Shown here piece after piece: positions 17,275 to 25,041 of a stretch of 64,000 nt of DNA. The notes beneath the pieces were generated by a model. That model was not told the origin of the DNA. It saw only the letters and a program-made list of their open reading frames with translations, and searched no databases. The stretch spans positions 62,001-126,000 of the forward strand of contig JAFGDQ010000004.1 in assembly GCA_016932015.1 (NCBI GenBank), given 5' to 3'. Both the position numbers and the translations under genes were made by a program. Source of the DNA: Spirochaetota bacterium (GTDB taxonomy: Bacteria > Spirochaetota > UBA4802 > JAFGDQ01). How positions within the stretch are numbered: the first letter of the stretch is position 1; the number at the start of each line of letters is the position of its first letter.

Positions 17275-18720
17275 TTATCTTCTGGGGACACAGTCACCAT
17301 TCTCATTTCTGTAATAACCGTCCCTGCAGACACAGTCTTTTTTCCGTTTTGACCAAACCTCATTCGGTTTACGGCATTTTTTTATGCATACATATTTATG
17401 CGGGCCTTTTTTAAGTCTGACTTTAGTTTCATCTTCGTCACATCCCTTATCAGCGCATGTACCGTCATATTTAATTATTTCACATGCTACACAGTCTTCA
17501 TCATCTTCATAATATCCTTTACCGCAAACACATCTGTCGGTTTTCTTATCCCATACTTTATTGTCAGGGCAAACGCAATATCCGTTCTCATCGATTATTC
17601 CGCCTCTTTCCTCACATTTTGTCTTCAACTGGTCTCTTCTCTGGTTTTCTTTCTGCTTAACCTTGTCCCATGCGTTTTTTTCTTCTTTCAATCTTTTCAG
17701 CTGAAGATCCAGTTCTTTTTGTTTTAAGGCAAGTTTCTTTTCCTCTTCAGCCTTTTCTTTTCCGCTAAAAGCGTTTTCAATAATATCCTTTGCCTTATCC
17801 AGCTCATCCTGTTTTCGTACAATTTCAGCCTGCTTATCATCAAGAGCCTTTTTGGCATTTTCCAGTTCGCTGCTGACTTCATCCAGCTGGTTTTTAGTGC
17901 TGTCAAGTTCCTGACTGGTCATGGTGAGCTTTGTTCTGGTTTTATCAAGCTCCCCCCTGGTCATGTCAAGCCTGTCCTTTATATTCTCAAGCTTACCTGT
18001 TAACTGCTTCAGTTTTCCTTTTGTAACACTCAGCTCTCCTTCTGTCACTGCAAGTTTTTCCTTTGTTTTATTCAAACCGTACTCAAGGCCTTCCACATTC
18101 CTCTCAAGTTTTCCTATCTCGTTCTCAAGAAGATCCTGCCTTTTTCTTGCAGCAGCTGACCGGGTAAAATTATAACGGACGCCTATACCCCAGTTAAGAG
18201 CTGTATCTCTCTCAGGTTCCATTTCATAAGCCGGAGCAACATAAAAAGAAAAATTAAGAGGAAAACGAACAACAGGAAAGGATATACCAACGGGAATTCT
18301 GAAATTATATTTAAATTCCTCCTCTTTTGACAAAAGAGTACCAGCACCGCAGAATAATCTTGCTTCCCACCTGCTGGACCTGTAAAGTTTGAAAAATTCA
18401 AACAGAATATCCATTGTCAATACCGGATACTTTTCAAGTGAAATACCGGCAGTACAGTCAATGCCGATATTTTCGACAAACCAGTATCTCGCATTCATTC
18501 CTGAAGGAGCCCCGAAACTTCCGCCTATTTCAAAATTGCCCTGCTGAGTATAGAAATTATCAATAATGCCGGCTGATTCATTTTCCGGGAATGCTGTACC
18601 GGAAAACCCCGGCATTAACATGAAAAAAAATAATGCAGATGTTATTATTAAAAAGCTGAAGGAGATTCTGATTTTGCGGAAAGAATGTTTTTTATTAAAA
18701 CATTTTGCTGAAAAATTCAT
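17275..18720 (-). CDS. Outer-membrane-barrel / coiled-coil / cysteine-rich protein
   Basis: The 481-residue protein has a long signal peptide (1-42) and a beta-rich region (55-190) with alternating strands and aromatics, like a small OmpA-type barrel. It is followed by an unbroken heptad coiled coil (about 190-375) with many 'LxxTxxxL' units. The tail (385-481) has 14 cysteines, and its segments 'DRCVCGKGYYEDDEDC' and 'KDCVCRDGYYRNENGDC' repeat one another. The tail resembles EGF-like or TIL-type disulfide modules. It lies upstream of the proton-channel and vWA genes on the same strand (113 bases), so the three may form one envelope complex. The barrel assignment is inference from strand pattern. 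Confidence 0.75.
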   Translation of the reverse strand: MNFSAKCFNKKHSFRKIRISFSFLIITSALFFFMLMPGFSGTAFPENESAGIIDNFYTQQGNFEIGGSFGAPSGMNARYWFVENIGIDCTAGISLEKYPVLTMDILFEFFKLYRSSRWEARLFCGAGTLLSKEEEFKYNFRIPVGISFPVVRFPLNFSFYVAPAYEMEPERDTALNWGIGVRYNFTRSAAARKRQDLLENEIGKLERNVEGLEYGLNKTKEKLAVTEGELSVTKGKLKQLTGKLENIKDRLDMTRGELDKTRTKLTMTSQELDSTKNQLDEVSSELENAKKALDDKQAEIVRKQDELDKAKDIIENAFSGKEKAEEEKKLALKQKELDLQLKRLKEEKNAWDKVKQKENQRRDQLKTKCEERGGIIDENGYCVCPDNKVWDKKTDRCVCGKGYYEDDEDCVACEIIKYDGTCADKGCDEDETKVRLKKGPHKYVCIKKCRKPNEVWSKRKKDCVCRDGYYRNENGDCVPRR

Positions 18721-18913
18721 TATTAACCCCGATATCCCTGAAATTAGCGGTAATTCACGGTAAAAATTGTATACTTATAATATATATCTGAATATCATCG
18801 GTTAATATTATACAGGAAATCAAGTGAAATTTTAAAATAATGAATTTATGGAAATCTTGTAATTATTCAGTTATAATATCTCATAAATTGATAACAGCTG
18901 AATAGTTACGAAA

Positions 18914-19729
18914 TTAAACTGCATTTGCTGTATAGTTTTCCTGAACCCTGTCATAGCTTGTTTTATTGTCCAATTCAAGCATACCGAACCCCTGGCTTCT
19001 TCTTGCTCCGATACCTGCATCATAAATAAGTTTTAAGATGTTTTTATCAGCTTTTATTTCAATAACTCCTTTTGTACCTGGAATTACTTCCGAATAATGA
19101 TTAACCCTGACACCGAAACAGTCTGATGTATCAATTTTTATATCTGACTTTTTTATTTCTTTACTGCCCTTTGGAAGAAACTGTTTACATAGATTCTTTA
19201 CAGAATGTCCAAGGGCATCAGTATATTTTTCACTGCCAACAGATAAATAGCCTTTAAAGCGTTTATTGTAGCCAATGACCATAATATCCCTTACAACTAT
19301 AGGGGACAATATTTTAAACCTGGCTATATCATCAATAATATAATCATCTTTTTTAATATATATATTTGTAAATTCTACAGGAGTCCCAAACGGGGTGTAT
19401 TTCGTGTTGATTTGCAGCAGTCCCTTATATAAAAGGACCAGAAAATCATTGTCTGAAGATGTAAAATTCAAATTAAGCTTGTTTTCATTGAATTCAAGAA
19501 ATCCGTTGCCATTGTTAATTACCAGCCTTGGTTTAGGCAAGAACAGCGAGAAAGTATAAGGTTTTGCCTTATTTTCACTCCGGTTACCCCAGTAGTTAAA
19601 AAAATACTTTTCTCCTCCTTCAATCGATTTAAATGCCTCTTTAATCATGGAAGTTATACCTTTTCTGTATTCAGCCTGAATTAAAAAAGGAGGGTTGCCT
19701 TTAAGAGTTAACTCTACTGTAAATCTCAT
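18914..19729 (-). CDS. Cas6-like RNA-binding protein, solitary
   Basis: The 271-residue protein matches Cas6 (CRISPR RNA endonuclease) in layout. An N-terminal RAMP fold has 'YRKGITSMIKEAFK' and 'KPYTFSLF' (56-63), and the C-terminus carries the glycine-rich loop 'GIGARRSQGFG' (239-249). Cas6 cuts the repeat of pre-crRNA. No other cas gene, adaptation gene or repeat array is present in the window. The N-terminal half (1-170) contains no histidine, whereas most active Cas6 enzymes use one there; the only histidines are 175 and 211. It may be inactive, use another residue or serve a distant locus. It is flanked by an envelope gene and mtnP and looks like a lone insertion. Confidence 0.8.
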   Translation of the reverse strand: MRFTVELTLKGNPPFLIQAEYRKGITSMIKEAFKSIEGGEKYFFNYWGNRSENKAKPYTFSLFLPKPRLVINNGNGFLEFNENKLNLNFTSSDNDFLVLLYKGLLQINTKYTPFGTPVEFTNIYIKKDDYIIDDIARFKILSPIVVRDIMVIGYNKRFKGYLSVGSEKYTDALGHSVKNLCKQFLPKGSKEIKKSDIKIDTSDCFGVRVNHYSEVIPGTKGVIEIKADKNILKLIYDAGIGARRSQGFGMLELDNKTSYDRVQENYTANAV

Positions 19730-20043
19730 AATTAGATCCTTAGTACATGTTTTTACTGTTATTTTAAAAGTAAAATATCATACTTTTCCGTATGGTAAAG
19801 CGAATTGTAACGAACGACAATAATTAAGGAATGAACGCTACATATAAGGGAATGAACAACATCATACTGATTTTATATTAAATACAAAAGGCCCGATTAA
19901 TTACTGAATTCTGATTTAGTATTTTCAGAAATATCTGAGAGTTATAAGCTGAGGTTTTTTAACTTGACACTTCCAAATACGCGAATAAATCATTCTTATT
20001 GCAGCTGAAAGATTATAATAATGAATAAAGGAATTTAACTGGT
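19730..20043. other. Intergenic region between cas6-like gene and mtnP
   Basis: This 314-base region separates divergent genes. It holds two short direct repeats, AAGGAATGAAC (19826-19836) and AAGGGAATGAAC (19846-19857), 20 bases apart, and a promoter-like sequence for mtnP. No CRISPR array or further gene is seen. Confidence 0.5.
19964..19991 (+). promoter_or_regulatory. Probable promoter of mtnP
   Basis: A perfect TTGACA (19964-19969) is followed after 16 bases by TAAATC (19986-19991), a poor -10. The start would be about 45 bases before the ATG. Confidence 0.35.
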
Positions 20044-20904
20044 ATGGAAAAAATAAAGATAGGAGTTATAGGCGGTTCTGGTATCTATGAAATAGATGGT
20101 GTTAAAGTTATTGATGAGATATTGCCCGAAACACCATGGGGAAAACCTTCCGATAAGATAACGATCGCGGATGTTCAGGGTGTAAAGACAGCTTTTCTGC
20201 CAAGACATGGGAAAGGACATTTCATAATTCCTCATGAAGTCAATTCAAGGGCAAATATTGCCGCGTTGAAAATGACCGGAGTTGAAGAGATCATTGCTTT
20301 TTCAGCAGTTGGAAGCCTTAAAGAAGAAGTCAAGCCGCTTGATTTCGCGCTTCCTAATCAGATCATTGACAGAACAAAAATGCGTCCGGGAACCTTTTTC
20401 GGTAACGGGATAGTTGCGCATATTTCTTTTCCGGATCCTTTTTGTGAAAGAATTCATGAAATAATTCTTCCTGCCGCGCAAAAGCTTGGAATAAAAATTC
20501 ATACGAAAGAGACTGTAGTGTGCATTGAAGGCCCTTCATTTTCGACAAGAGCTGAAAGCCACATGTACAGGTCATGGGGAGGGACTCTTATCAATATGAG
20601 CGCATTGCCCGAAGCAAAACTCGCAAGAGAAGCTGAAATCTGTTACGCAATGATATGCATGGCAACCGATTATGACTGCTGGAAAGAGGATGAAGAGCAC
20701 GTCTCTCTTGAAATGCTGATAGGCAATCTCAATGAAAATGCAGCAAGGGCTAAGGCTTTATTAAAGGAAATTCTGCCTCATATGAGTCAGGCCAGGACAT
20801 GCGCCTGTAAAGAAGCGATAAAGAATGCAATCTTTACTGCTCCGGAAAAGCAGGATCCTGAACAGAAAGCAAAGCTGAAAGCTATTTTCCCGGATTATTT
20901 TTAA
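20044..20904 (+). CDS. mtnP: S-methyl-5'-thioadenosine phosphorylase
   Basis: The 286-residue protein is full length for MTAP. It has the phosphate-binding 'GVIGGSGIYEI' (7-17) and 'LPRHGKGHFIIPHEVN' (52-67), the 'ISFPDPFC' loop, and the substrate region 'CIEGPSFSTRAES' and 'GTLINMSALPEAKLAREAEICYA'. 'MATDYDCW' carries the Asp pair typical of MTAP rather than of purine nucleoside phosphorylases. The enzyme splits methylthioadenosine to adenine and methylthioribose-1-phosphate, recycling the by-product of polyamine synthesis. No other methionine-salvage gene is close by. The ATG is chosen at the only start near a weak ribosome binding site (AAAGGAATT). A terminator overlaps its stop. Confidence 0.95.
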   Translation: MEKIKIGVIGGSGIYEIDGVKVIDEILPETPWGKPSDKITIADVQGVKTAFLPRHGKGHFIIPHEVNSRANIAALKMTGVEEIIAFSAVGSLKEEVKPLDFALPNQIIDRTKMRPGTFFGNGIVAHISFPDPFCERIHEIILPAAQKLGIKIHTKETVVCIEGPSFSTRAESHMYRSWGGTLINMSALPEAKLAREAEICYAMICMATDYDCWKEDEEHVSLEMLIGNLNENAARAKALLKEILPHMSQARTCACKEAIKNAIFTAPEKQDPEQKAKLKAIFPDYF

Positions 20905-20925
20905 TCCGGTTATAATATTTTTTTT
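20890..20925 (+). terminator. Terminator of mtnP
   Basis: A perfect 8-bp stem CCGGATTA / TAATCCGG (20890-20909) has a TTTT loop and overlaps the stop codon. Eight T residues occur at 20918-20925, slightly displaced from the stem. Confidence 0.6.
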
Positions 20926-20940
20926 ATGGCATTTTTTCAA

Positions 20941-21022
20941 CCTCACCCCCTCGCCATGCGAAGTATGATCCTGGCGTGATTCCCCCTTCTCCCTGTGGGA
21001 AAAGGGGGTCAGGGGAATGAGG
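20941..21022. repeat. GC-rich imperfect palindromic element
   Basis: A GC-rich block in A+T-rich surroundings can fold as a cruciform. Outer arms are CCTCACCCC (20941-20949) with GGGGaaTGAGG (21012-21022). Inside are CGCCA/TGGCG (20952-20956, 20972-20976) and CCCCCTT/AAGGGGG (20982-20988, 21002-21008), the latter around TCTCCC/GGGA. It looks like a dispersed miniature repeat rather than a gene or terminator. It ends just before the next gene. Confidence 0.55.
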
Positions 21023-21061
21023 GCAGCCCTGCAAGTATACAATACAACTACGGAGTATAAT

Positions 21062-21547
21062 TTGAAAAAAATCACTGCCTTCACTCTTTCCGCTTTTCTG
21101 ATTATCATTCCTGTAACTGCCCTGTCGCAAACAGCAGATTGTTATTACTCAGGATACGAATTAATCGAATACTCCAGCTCTGAATACATTTCTCTTATCA
21201 ACAATTCTGAAACAGGTATTTCAGAAAAAACTGAATCTCTGCATACTTATGAGCATCCGTTACGGAGATTTGAAATTACGTTCTTTATTTCCCTGCCTTT
21301 CACTTTTATACTGACATTCGTTACTCTGCATGTAGCTGACGTACTAAAGCAGAAAAACACTAATGTAAATGTATGGGAGGACTTTAAACCCGCTCTTCTT
21401 ACAGGCACTTTCGGATTAAGTTCATTAATAGCTTTCAGGGAAGCGTGGATATGTATGGAAACGAATAAAGAGAAAAGAGAACAGGAAAAAGAAAAGCAGG
21501 GTTTGAAAGACAGTTCTTTTATTATTTACGCGAAAAAACGTTTTTAA
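21062..21547 (+). CDS. Exported membrane protein of unknown function
   Basis: The longest frame starts at ATG 21017, inside the palindromic element. I prefer TTG at 21062 because GGAG precedes it by 6 bases and the product (161 aa) then opens with a clean signal peptide, 'MKKITAFTLSAFLIII', with likely cleavage after 'ALSQ'. After a serine-rich region there is 'HPLRRFEITFFISLPFTFI', one membrane helix with continuing hydrophobics, a possible second helix ('GTFGLSSLIAF') and a charged tail rich in K/E. I associate 'EHPLRRFEITFFISLPF' with hypothetical proteins of spirochaetes, without known role. Confidence 0.65.
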   Translation: MKKITAFTLSAFLIIIPVTALSQTADCYYSGYELIEYSSSEYISLINNSETGISEKTESLHTYEHPLRRFEITFFISLPFTFILTFVTLHVADVLKQKNTNVNVWEDFKPALLTGTFGLSSLIAFREAWICMETNKEKREQEKEKQGLKDSSFIIYAKKRF

Positions 21548-21580
21548 CAGCAAGCATATACCCAGGAAGGAAACTATATT

Positions 21581-22975
21581 TCATTCCGAAAATTCTGAAA
21601 ATATCTCCTTTGCTTTTGCAATAAGTATCTCTCTTGTATTGGCATCCGGATCATCCAGAACCATTTCCAGAAGTTCATTCAGTATCTTTCCAATAACAGG
21701 CCCGGGTCTGATGTCAAACTCGCTCATTAAGATATGCCCATCAATATCCAGATCCCTTACTGACAACGCATTATCCTGTTCAATGACAATATTAATTCTG
21801 CGCTGTAGTTCCCTTATCGGTGCAGGCAGGCCGTCTCTCTGCCCGTTTCCTCTTCTGTCTGCAAGGCGAAGCAGAAAAAGATCCTCCAGATTTTCAAGAC
21901 CAACTTTTCTGATAAATCTTCTTACAGCTCCATCAGTCCACTCATCTGTATAATGAAACATATGATTTATAACAAGATTAGTTACCCGTGAAATTTCCTC
22001 GTTCGAGAACTTAAGCCTTTTCATTATCTTTCCGGTTATCTTTGATCCGATAATTTCGTGATTATAAAAAGTGCTTTCTCCATCCTCGCCTTCCCTTCTT
22101 GTTGCAGACTTGCCTACATCATGCAGTAATGCAGCCAGCCTGATTATGGGATCAGATCCCGGAATAGCATCGCAGGAGTAAACGCTGTGATAATAAATAT
22201 CATAAACATGAAATTTGTTCTGAGTCAGGCTATAGCCCTGCAGCAGCTCCGGCAGAAATAATTCCATGAGTCCGCTTTTGCGCATATATTCAAGGCCGAT
22301 GGACGGCTTTTCCGTATCAACAGTCTTGATCAGTTCATCTCTTATTCTTTCTGCTGAAACAAGCTTTGCTACATCAAGAGTCTTCTTTATGGCACCGAAT
22401 GTATCGTCATCAATACTGAAATAAAGTCTGGAAGCAAGCCTGCATGCCCTGAAAGGACGCAGGCCGTCCTCCATAAAGCGGTCAACCGGATTCCCGATTG
22501 TTCTTATAACTTTCCTGTCAATATCCGCGAGTCCTTCAACATAATCTATTATTTTCTCTTCTTTCATGTCATAAGCAAGGCCGTTGACTGTAAAATCCCT
22601 CCTTCTTACATCCTGCTCAAGTGTATCGGAAAATGAAACAGTTTCAGGCCTCCTGCCGTCAATATACTTGCCGTCAGCCCTGTATGTCGTAACTTCATAC
22701 TGATTATCATTGATAAGAATTGATACTGTTCCATGCTTGATGCCTGTAGGAACGACTCTTCTGAACAGCTTCATTACAGCATCAGGAACAGCGTTTGTAG
22801 CAAAATCATAATCAAGCACATCATAGCCGAGCAGGATATCACGTACTGAACCGCCCACAAGATAAAACTCATATCCATTGCTGAAAAAAGTATCAGCAAT
22901 TTTCATGATATCATTTTTTACGCTTTCCTTAAGATCGAGCTTTTTATTTACAATATTTATTTTATCTGAATGCAT
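21581..22975 (-). CDS. cca: CCA-adding tRNA nucleotidyltransferase (HD-domain class II)
   Basis: The 464-residue protein has the class II nucleotidyltransferase head 'LVGGSVRDILLG' (39-50) with the metal-binding Asp55 and Asp57 ('VLDYDFAT'), the 'RRRDFTVNGLAYD' motif (124-136), 'RFMEDGLRPFRACRLASRL' (166-184), and an HD domain at 285-286 ('ALLHDVGK'). It completes the 3' CCA end of tRNAs in the cytoplasm. The HD domain adds phosphatase or phosphodiesterase activity in some members. Poly(A) polymerase cannot be fully excluded by motif alone. It is monocistronic; both neighbours are unrelated. Confidence 0.92.
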   Translation of the reverse strand: MHSDKINIVNKKLDLKESVKNDIMKIADTFFSNGYEFYLVGGSVRDILLGYDVLDYDFATNAVPDAVMKLFRRVVPTGIKHGTVSILINDNQYEVTTYRADGKYIDGRRPETVSFSDTLEQDVRRRDFTVNGLAYDMKEEKIIDYVEGLADIDRKVIRTIGNPVDRFMEDGLRPFRACRLASRLYFSIDDDTFGAIKKTLDVAKLVSAERIRDELIKTVDTEKPSIGLEYMRKSGLMELFLPELLQGYSLTQNKFHVYDIYYHSVYSCDAIPGSDPIIRLAALLHDVGKSATRREGEDGESTFYNHEIIGSKITGKIMKRLKFSNEEISRVTNLVINHMFHYTDEWTDGAVRRFIRKVGLENLEDLFLLRLADRRGNGQRDGLPAPIRELQRRINIVIEQDNALSVRDLDIDGHILMSEFDIRPGPVIGKILNELLEMVLDDPDANTREILIAKAKEIFSEFSE

Positions 22976-23209
22976 TGTTAAAAATACCGGGTTACATGAA
23001 TTAAATCAAAAACGGATCATGTAAAATATTTTATCCTTGTTTTAATCTTATCCTCTGTGCTAAGCACGGAAAGGAATAAGCTGAATATGATTAAAATTCA
23101 TTATGTAATTTCTGTTTAAAAAATTATACATAATTTAAACATGAAATACAATACGATTTTAATTGTTATTGGAAAAAACGCAGGATTTCACAGAAGAACA
23201 AATTGTCTA

Positions 23210-24877
23210 CTAAAATTTTATTTCAGATCCGGCAAAAGGCCTTGCCTTAACTTCGCGCGACAGCAAAGATTCATGATTATGCTGAGTATCCGGTTTATAG
23301 GAATCATAAGCGCTTATTGCAAAGAAATATAATACCGTATTTTCAAATACGGGATAATCCAGAACAGGATTCACAGCTATCTCTTTATTTTCCTCTATAA
23401 TGTCATTGCTGATCCTGACTTCAATATATTTCCTGTTGCTGTTAAAATCATTGGTTATTCTTTTGCCGTTAATATGACTTAAGATACCGCTGTATACACC
23501 GGACTGAACTCCATAATAAATCCTGTATCCCAGCAGATCGTGTTCAACGTTCTTGTTCCATCGCAGTATGATATATTTATCTCCGACTGACACAGCCTCA
23601 ACAAACAGCGGTGACTCTGGAGGCGGATCCGGCCTGTATAATAATTCAACATCATACAGTAACGGAGAATATTTACCTTCAGGAGAAGCGATTAAGTATG
23701 CTCGCCATTGATAATATTTGCCGCGCAGGTAATTACCGGAGGAATCCGTCATCATATGAATATTTTTCTGATTATTAATTATTCTGTACCACTTAAGTTC
23801 CATGTCAGACCTGCTGAAAAGGCTGTCGCTTATTCTGAATTCCATCCAGATAAAAGTATTGTCCGGCAGGAATTCATCCCATTTCAGCAGCGCAACAGAT
23901 GTACCTGTTGAACTGAATGAATAAACAGGACTTTCAACCATACCTGAATAATTCTCAGGATATCTTCCTTTAACTTTCAGTTTCTTATAGTTTTCAAAAG
24001 CAGATGCCTGCTCAGTGGCAAGGTTGTCAATTTCCCGGCAGGATATTCTGAATTCATCTATGTATCCGTTAAAATTTTCACCAATTACAGCAGCCGGCAT
24101 GTCTATACATTCAAAGCATGGTTCATAAACGCCTTCATAAGGGCTGTCCGTCTCTGTAGCATAAATAACTTCCTCTTCGTATCCGTTTAAATATTTGGCC
24201 AGTTTGCCGGATACACGGTCAAAGCTTAATACAAAATGATACCAGTTATCAGGCTTCAGAGCCCTGCCTTTCAGCAATTGTATATCATATCTCATTCCCG
24301 AGCTGCTTTTGAACATTCTGTAAAGACTCGCTATTATCCTGCCGTTCCATAATGATATCTCAATTCCGTTTTTTCTGCCTGAAAGGTATCCGACTCTCGA
24401 AAAAAGAGTACTGTTGTCATTGAGCGCAATCGGACGGAACCTGAATTCAAGTGAAAAGGAACCCAGGTCATTGCAGGATCCAAGCCACAAATTTTTTGAA
24501 GGTGTTATTTCAACCTTGTGGTCTTTTTTGAGAAAGCATGCTCCTCCGCCTCCGAGAACACCGTAATTCTTTATGAATCTGTAGCTGGAACTGCCAATGT
24601 TATATTTTCCTGTATCATCTTTTCTTAAATCAGCCGAAGGCGAGTTAAAAGACAGAATAATATCATTCAGCAAAGTATTGCCTGAATCGCTGTAAGTCAG
24701 GTCCTTTAATGCAAATGCCTCTCTGCCGGTTTTATCCGCAGTCAGAATAGCATTTTTCAGGCCCATATCTTTTACGGGATATTCCGGTGAAGGCATTTTT
24801 ATTCTGCTGGATATATCTCCCCTGGAAGAGAGAATTAAAACAGAAAGTGCAATGATTATAAATTTATATTTCCCCAT
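23210..24877 (-). CDS. Secreted LamG / fibronectin-III-like surface protein
   Basis: The 555-residue protein opens with a signal peptide ('KFIIIALSVLILSS'). A concanavalin A-like LamG domain follows (about 100-290), with 'NLWLGSCNDLGSFSLEFRFRP', 'WYHFVLSFDRVSGKLAKYLNG' and 'AVIGENFNGYIDEFRI'. The second half has repeated beta units, including a jelly-roll-type 'FIWMEFRISD ... WYRIIN' segment and a fibronectin III domain near 425-545 ('PPESPLFVEAVSVGDKYIIL', 'DLLGYRIYYGV'). Such proteins are exported and bind carbohydrates or other surface proteins. No LPXTG or gliding-type sorting tag is seen. It stands alone between cca and asnS. Confidence 0.8.
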   Translation of the reverse strand: MGKYKFIIIALSVLILSSRGDISSRIKMPSPEYPVKDMGLKNAILTADKTGREAFALKDLTYSDSGNTLLNDIILSFNSPSADLRKDDTGKYNIGSSSYRFIKNYGVLGGGGACFLKKDHKVEITPSKNLWLGSCNDLGSFSLEFRFRPIALNDNSTLFSRVGYLSGRKNGIEISLWNGRIIASLYRMFKSSSGMRYDIQLLKGRALKPDNWYHFVLSFDRVSGKLAKYLNGYEEEVIYATETDSPYEGVYEPCFECIDMPAAVIGENFNGYIDEFRISCREIDNLATEQASAFENYKKLKVKGRYPENYSGMVESPVYSFSSTGTSVALLKWDEFLPDNTFIWMEFRISDSLFSRSDMELKWYRIINNQKNIHMMTDSSGNYLRGKYYQWRAYLIASPEGKYSPLLYDVELLYRPDPPPESPLFVEAVSVGDKYIILRWNKNVEHDLLGYRIYYGVQSGVYSGILSHINGKRITNDFNSNRKYIEVRISNDIIEENKEIAVNPVLDYPVFENTVLYFFAISAYDSYKPDTQHNHESLLSREVKARPFAGSEIKF

Positions 24878-24980
24878 AACTATTAAATTATCGGCAGGAT
24901 TAATATATTAAAAAATATAATTTAGGAGGTGCAATAAGCATTATGTTTAAAATTATTTGATGTGTTATACGATTTTTTGC

Positions 24981-25004
24981 AGGGGCAATTCATGAATTGC
25001 CCCT
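24981..25004. repeat. Perfect 24-bp palindrome
   Basis: AGGGGCAATTC at 24981-24991 and its mirror arm form an exact 24-base palindrome with no loop bases beyond the centre. GCAATTCATGAATTGC is the core. No T tract follows on either strand in the right direction, so a classical terminator is unlikely. It lies between asnS (stop at 25042) and the LamG gene. Confidence 0.6.
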
Positions 25005-25041
25005 ACTACCATGATCCCCATCGTGATTATTAAATCAATTA

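Noticed and set aside
19826-19857. CRISPR array next to the Cas6-like gene
   Set aside because: Only two motifs of 11-12 bases at 20-base spacing; no 25-40-base repeats with unique spacers are present anywhere in the region.
24981-25004. Palindrome as an asnS terminator
   Set aside because: On the minus strand the palindrome is followed by CTGCAAAAAA-like sequence (A run, not T run).
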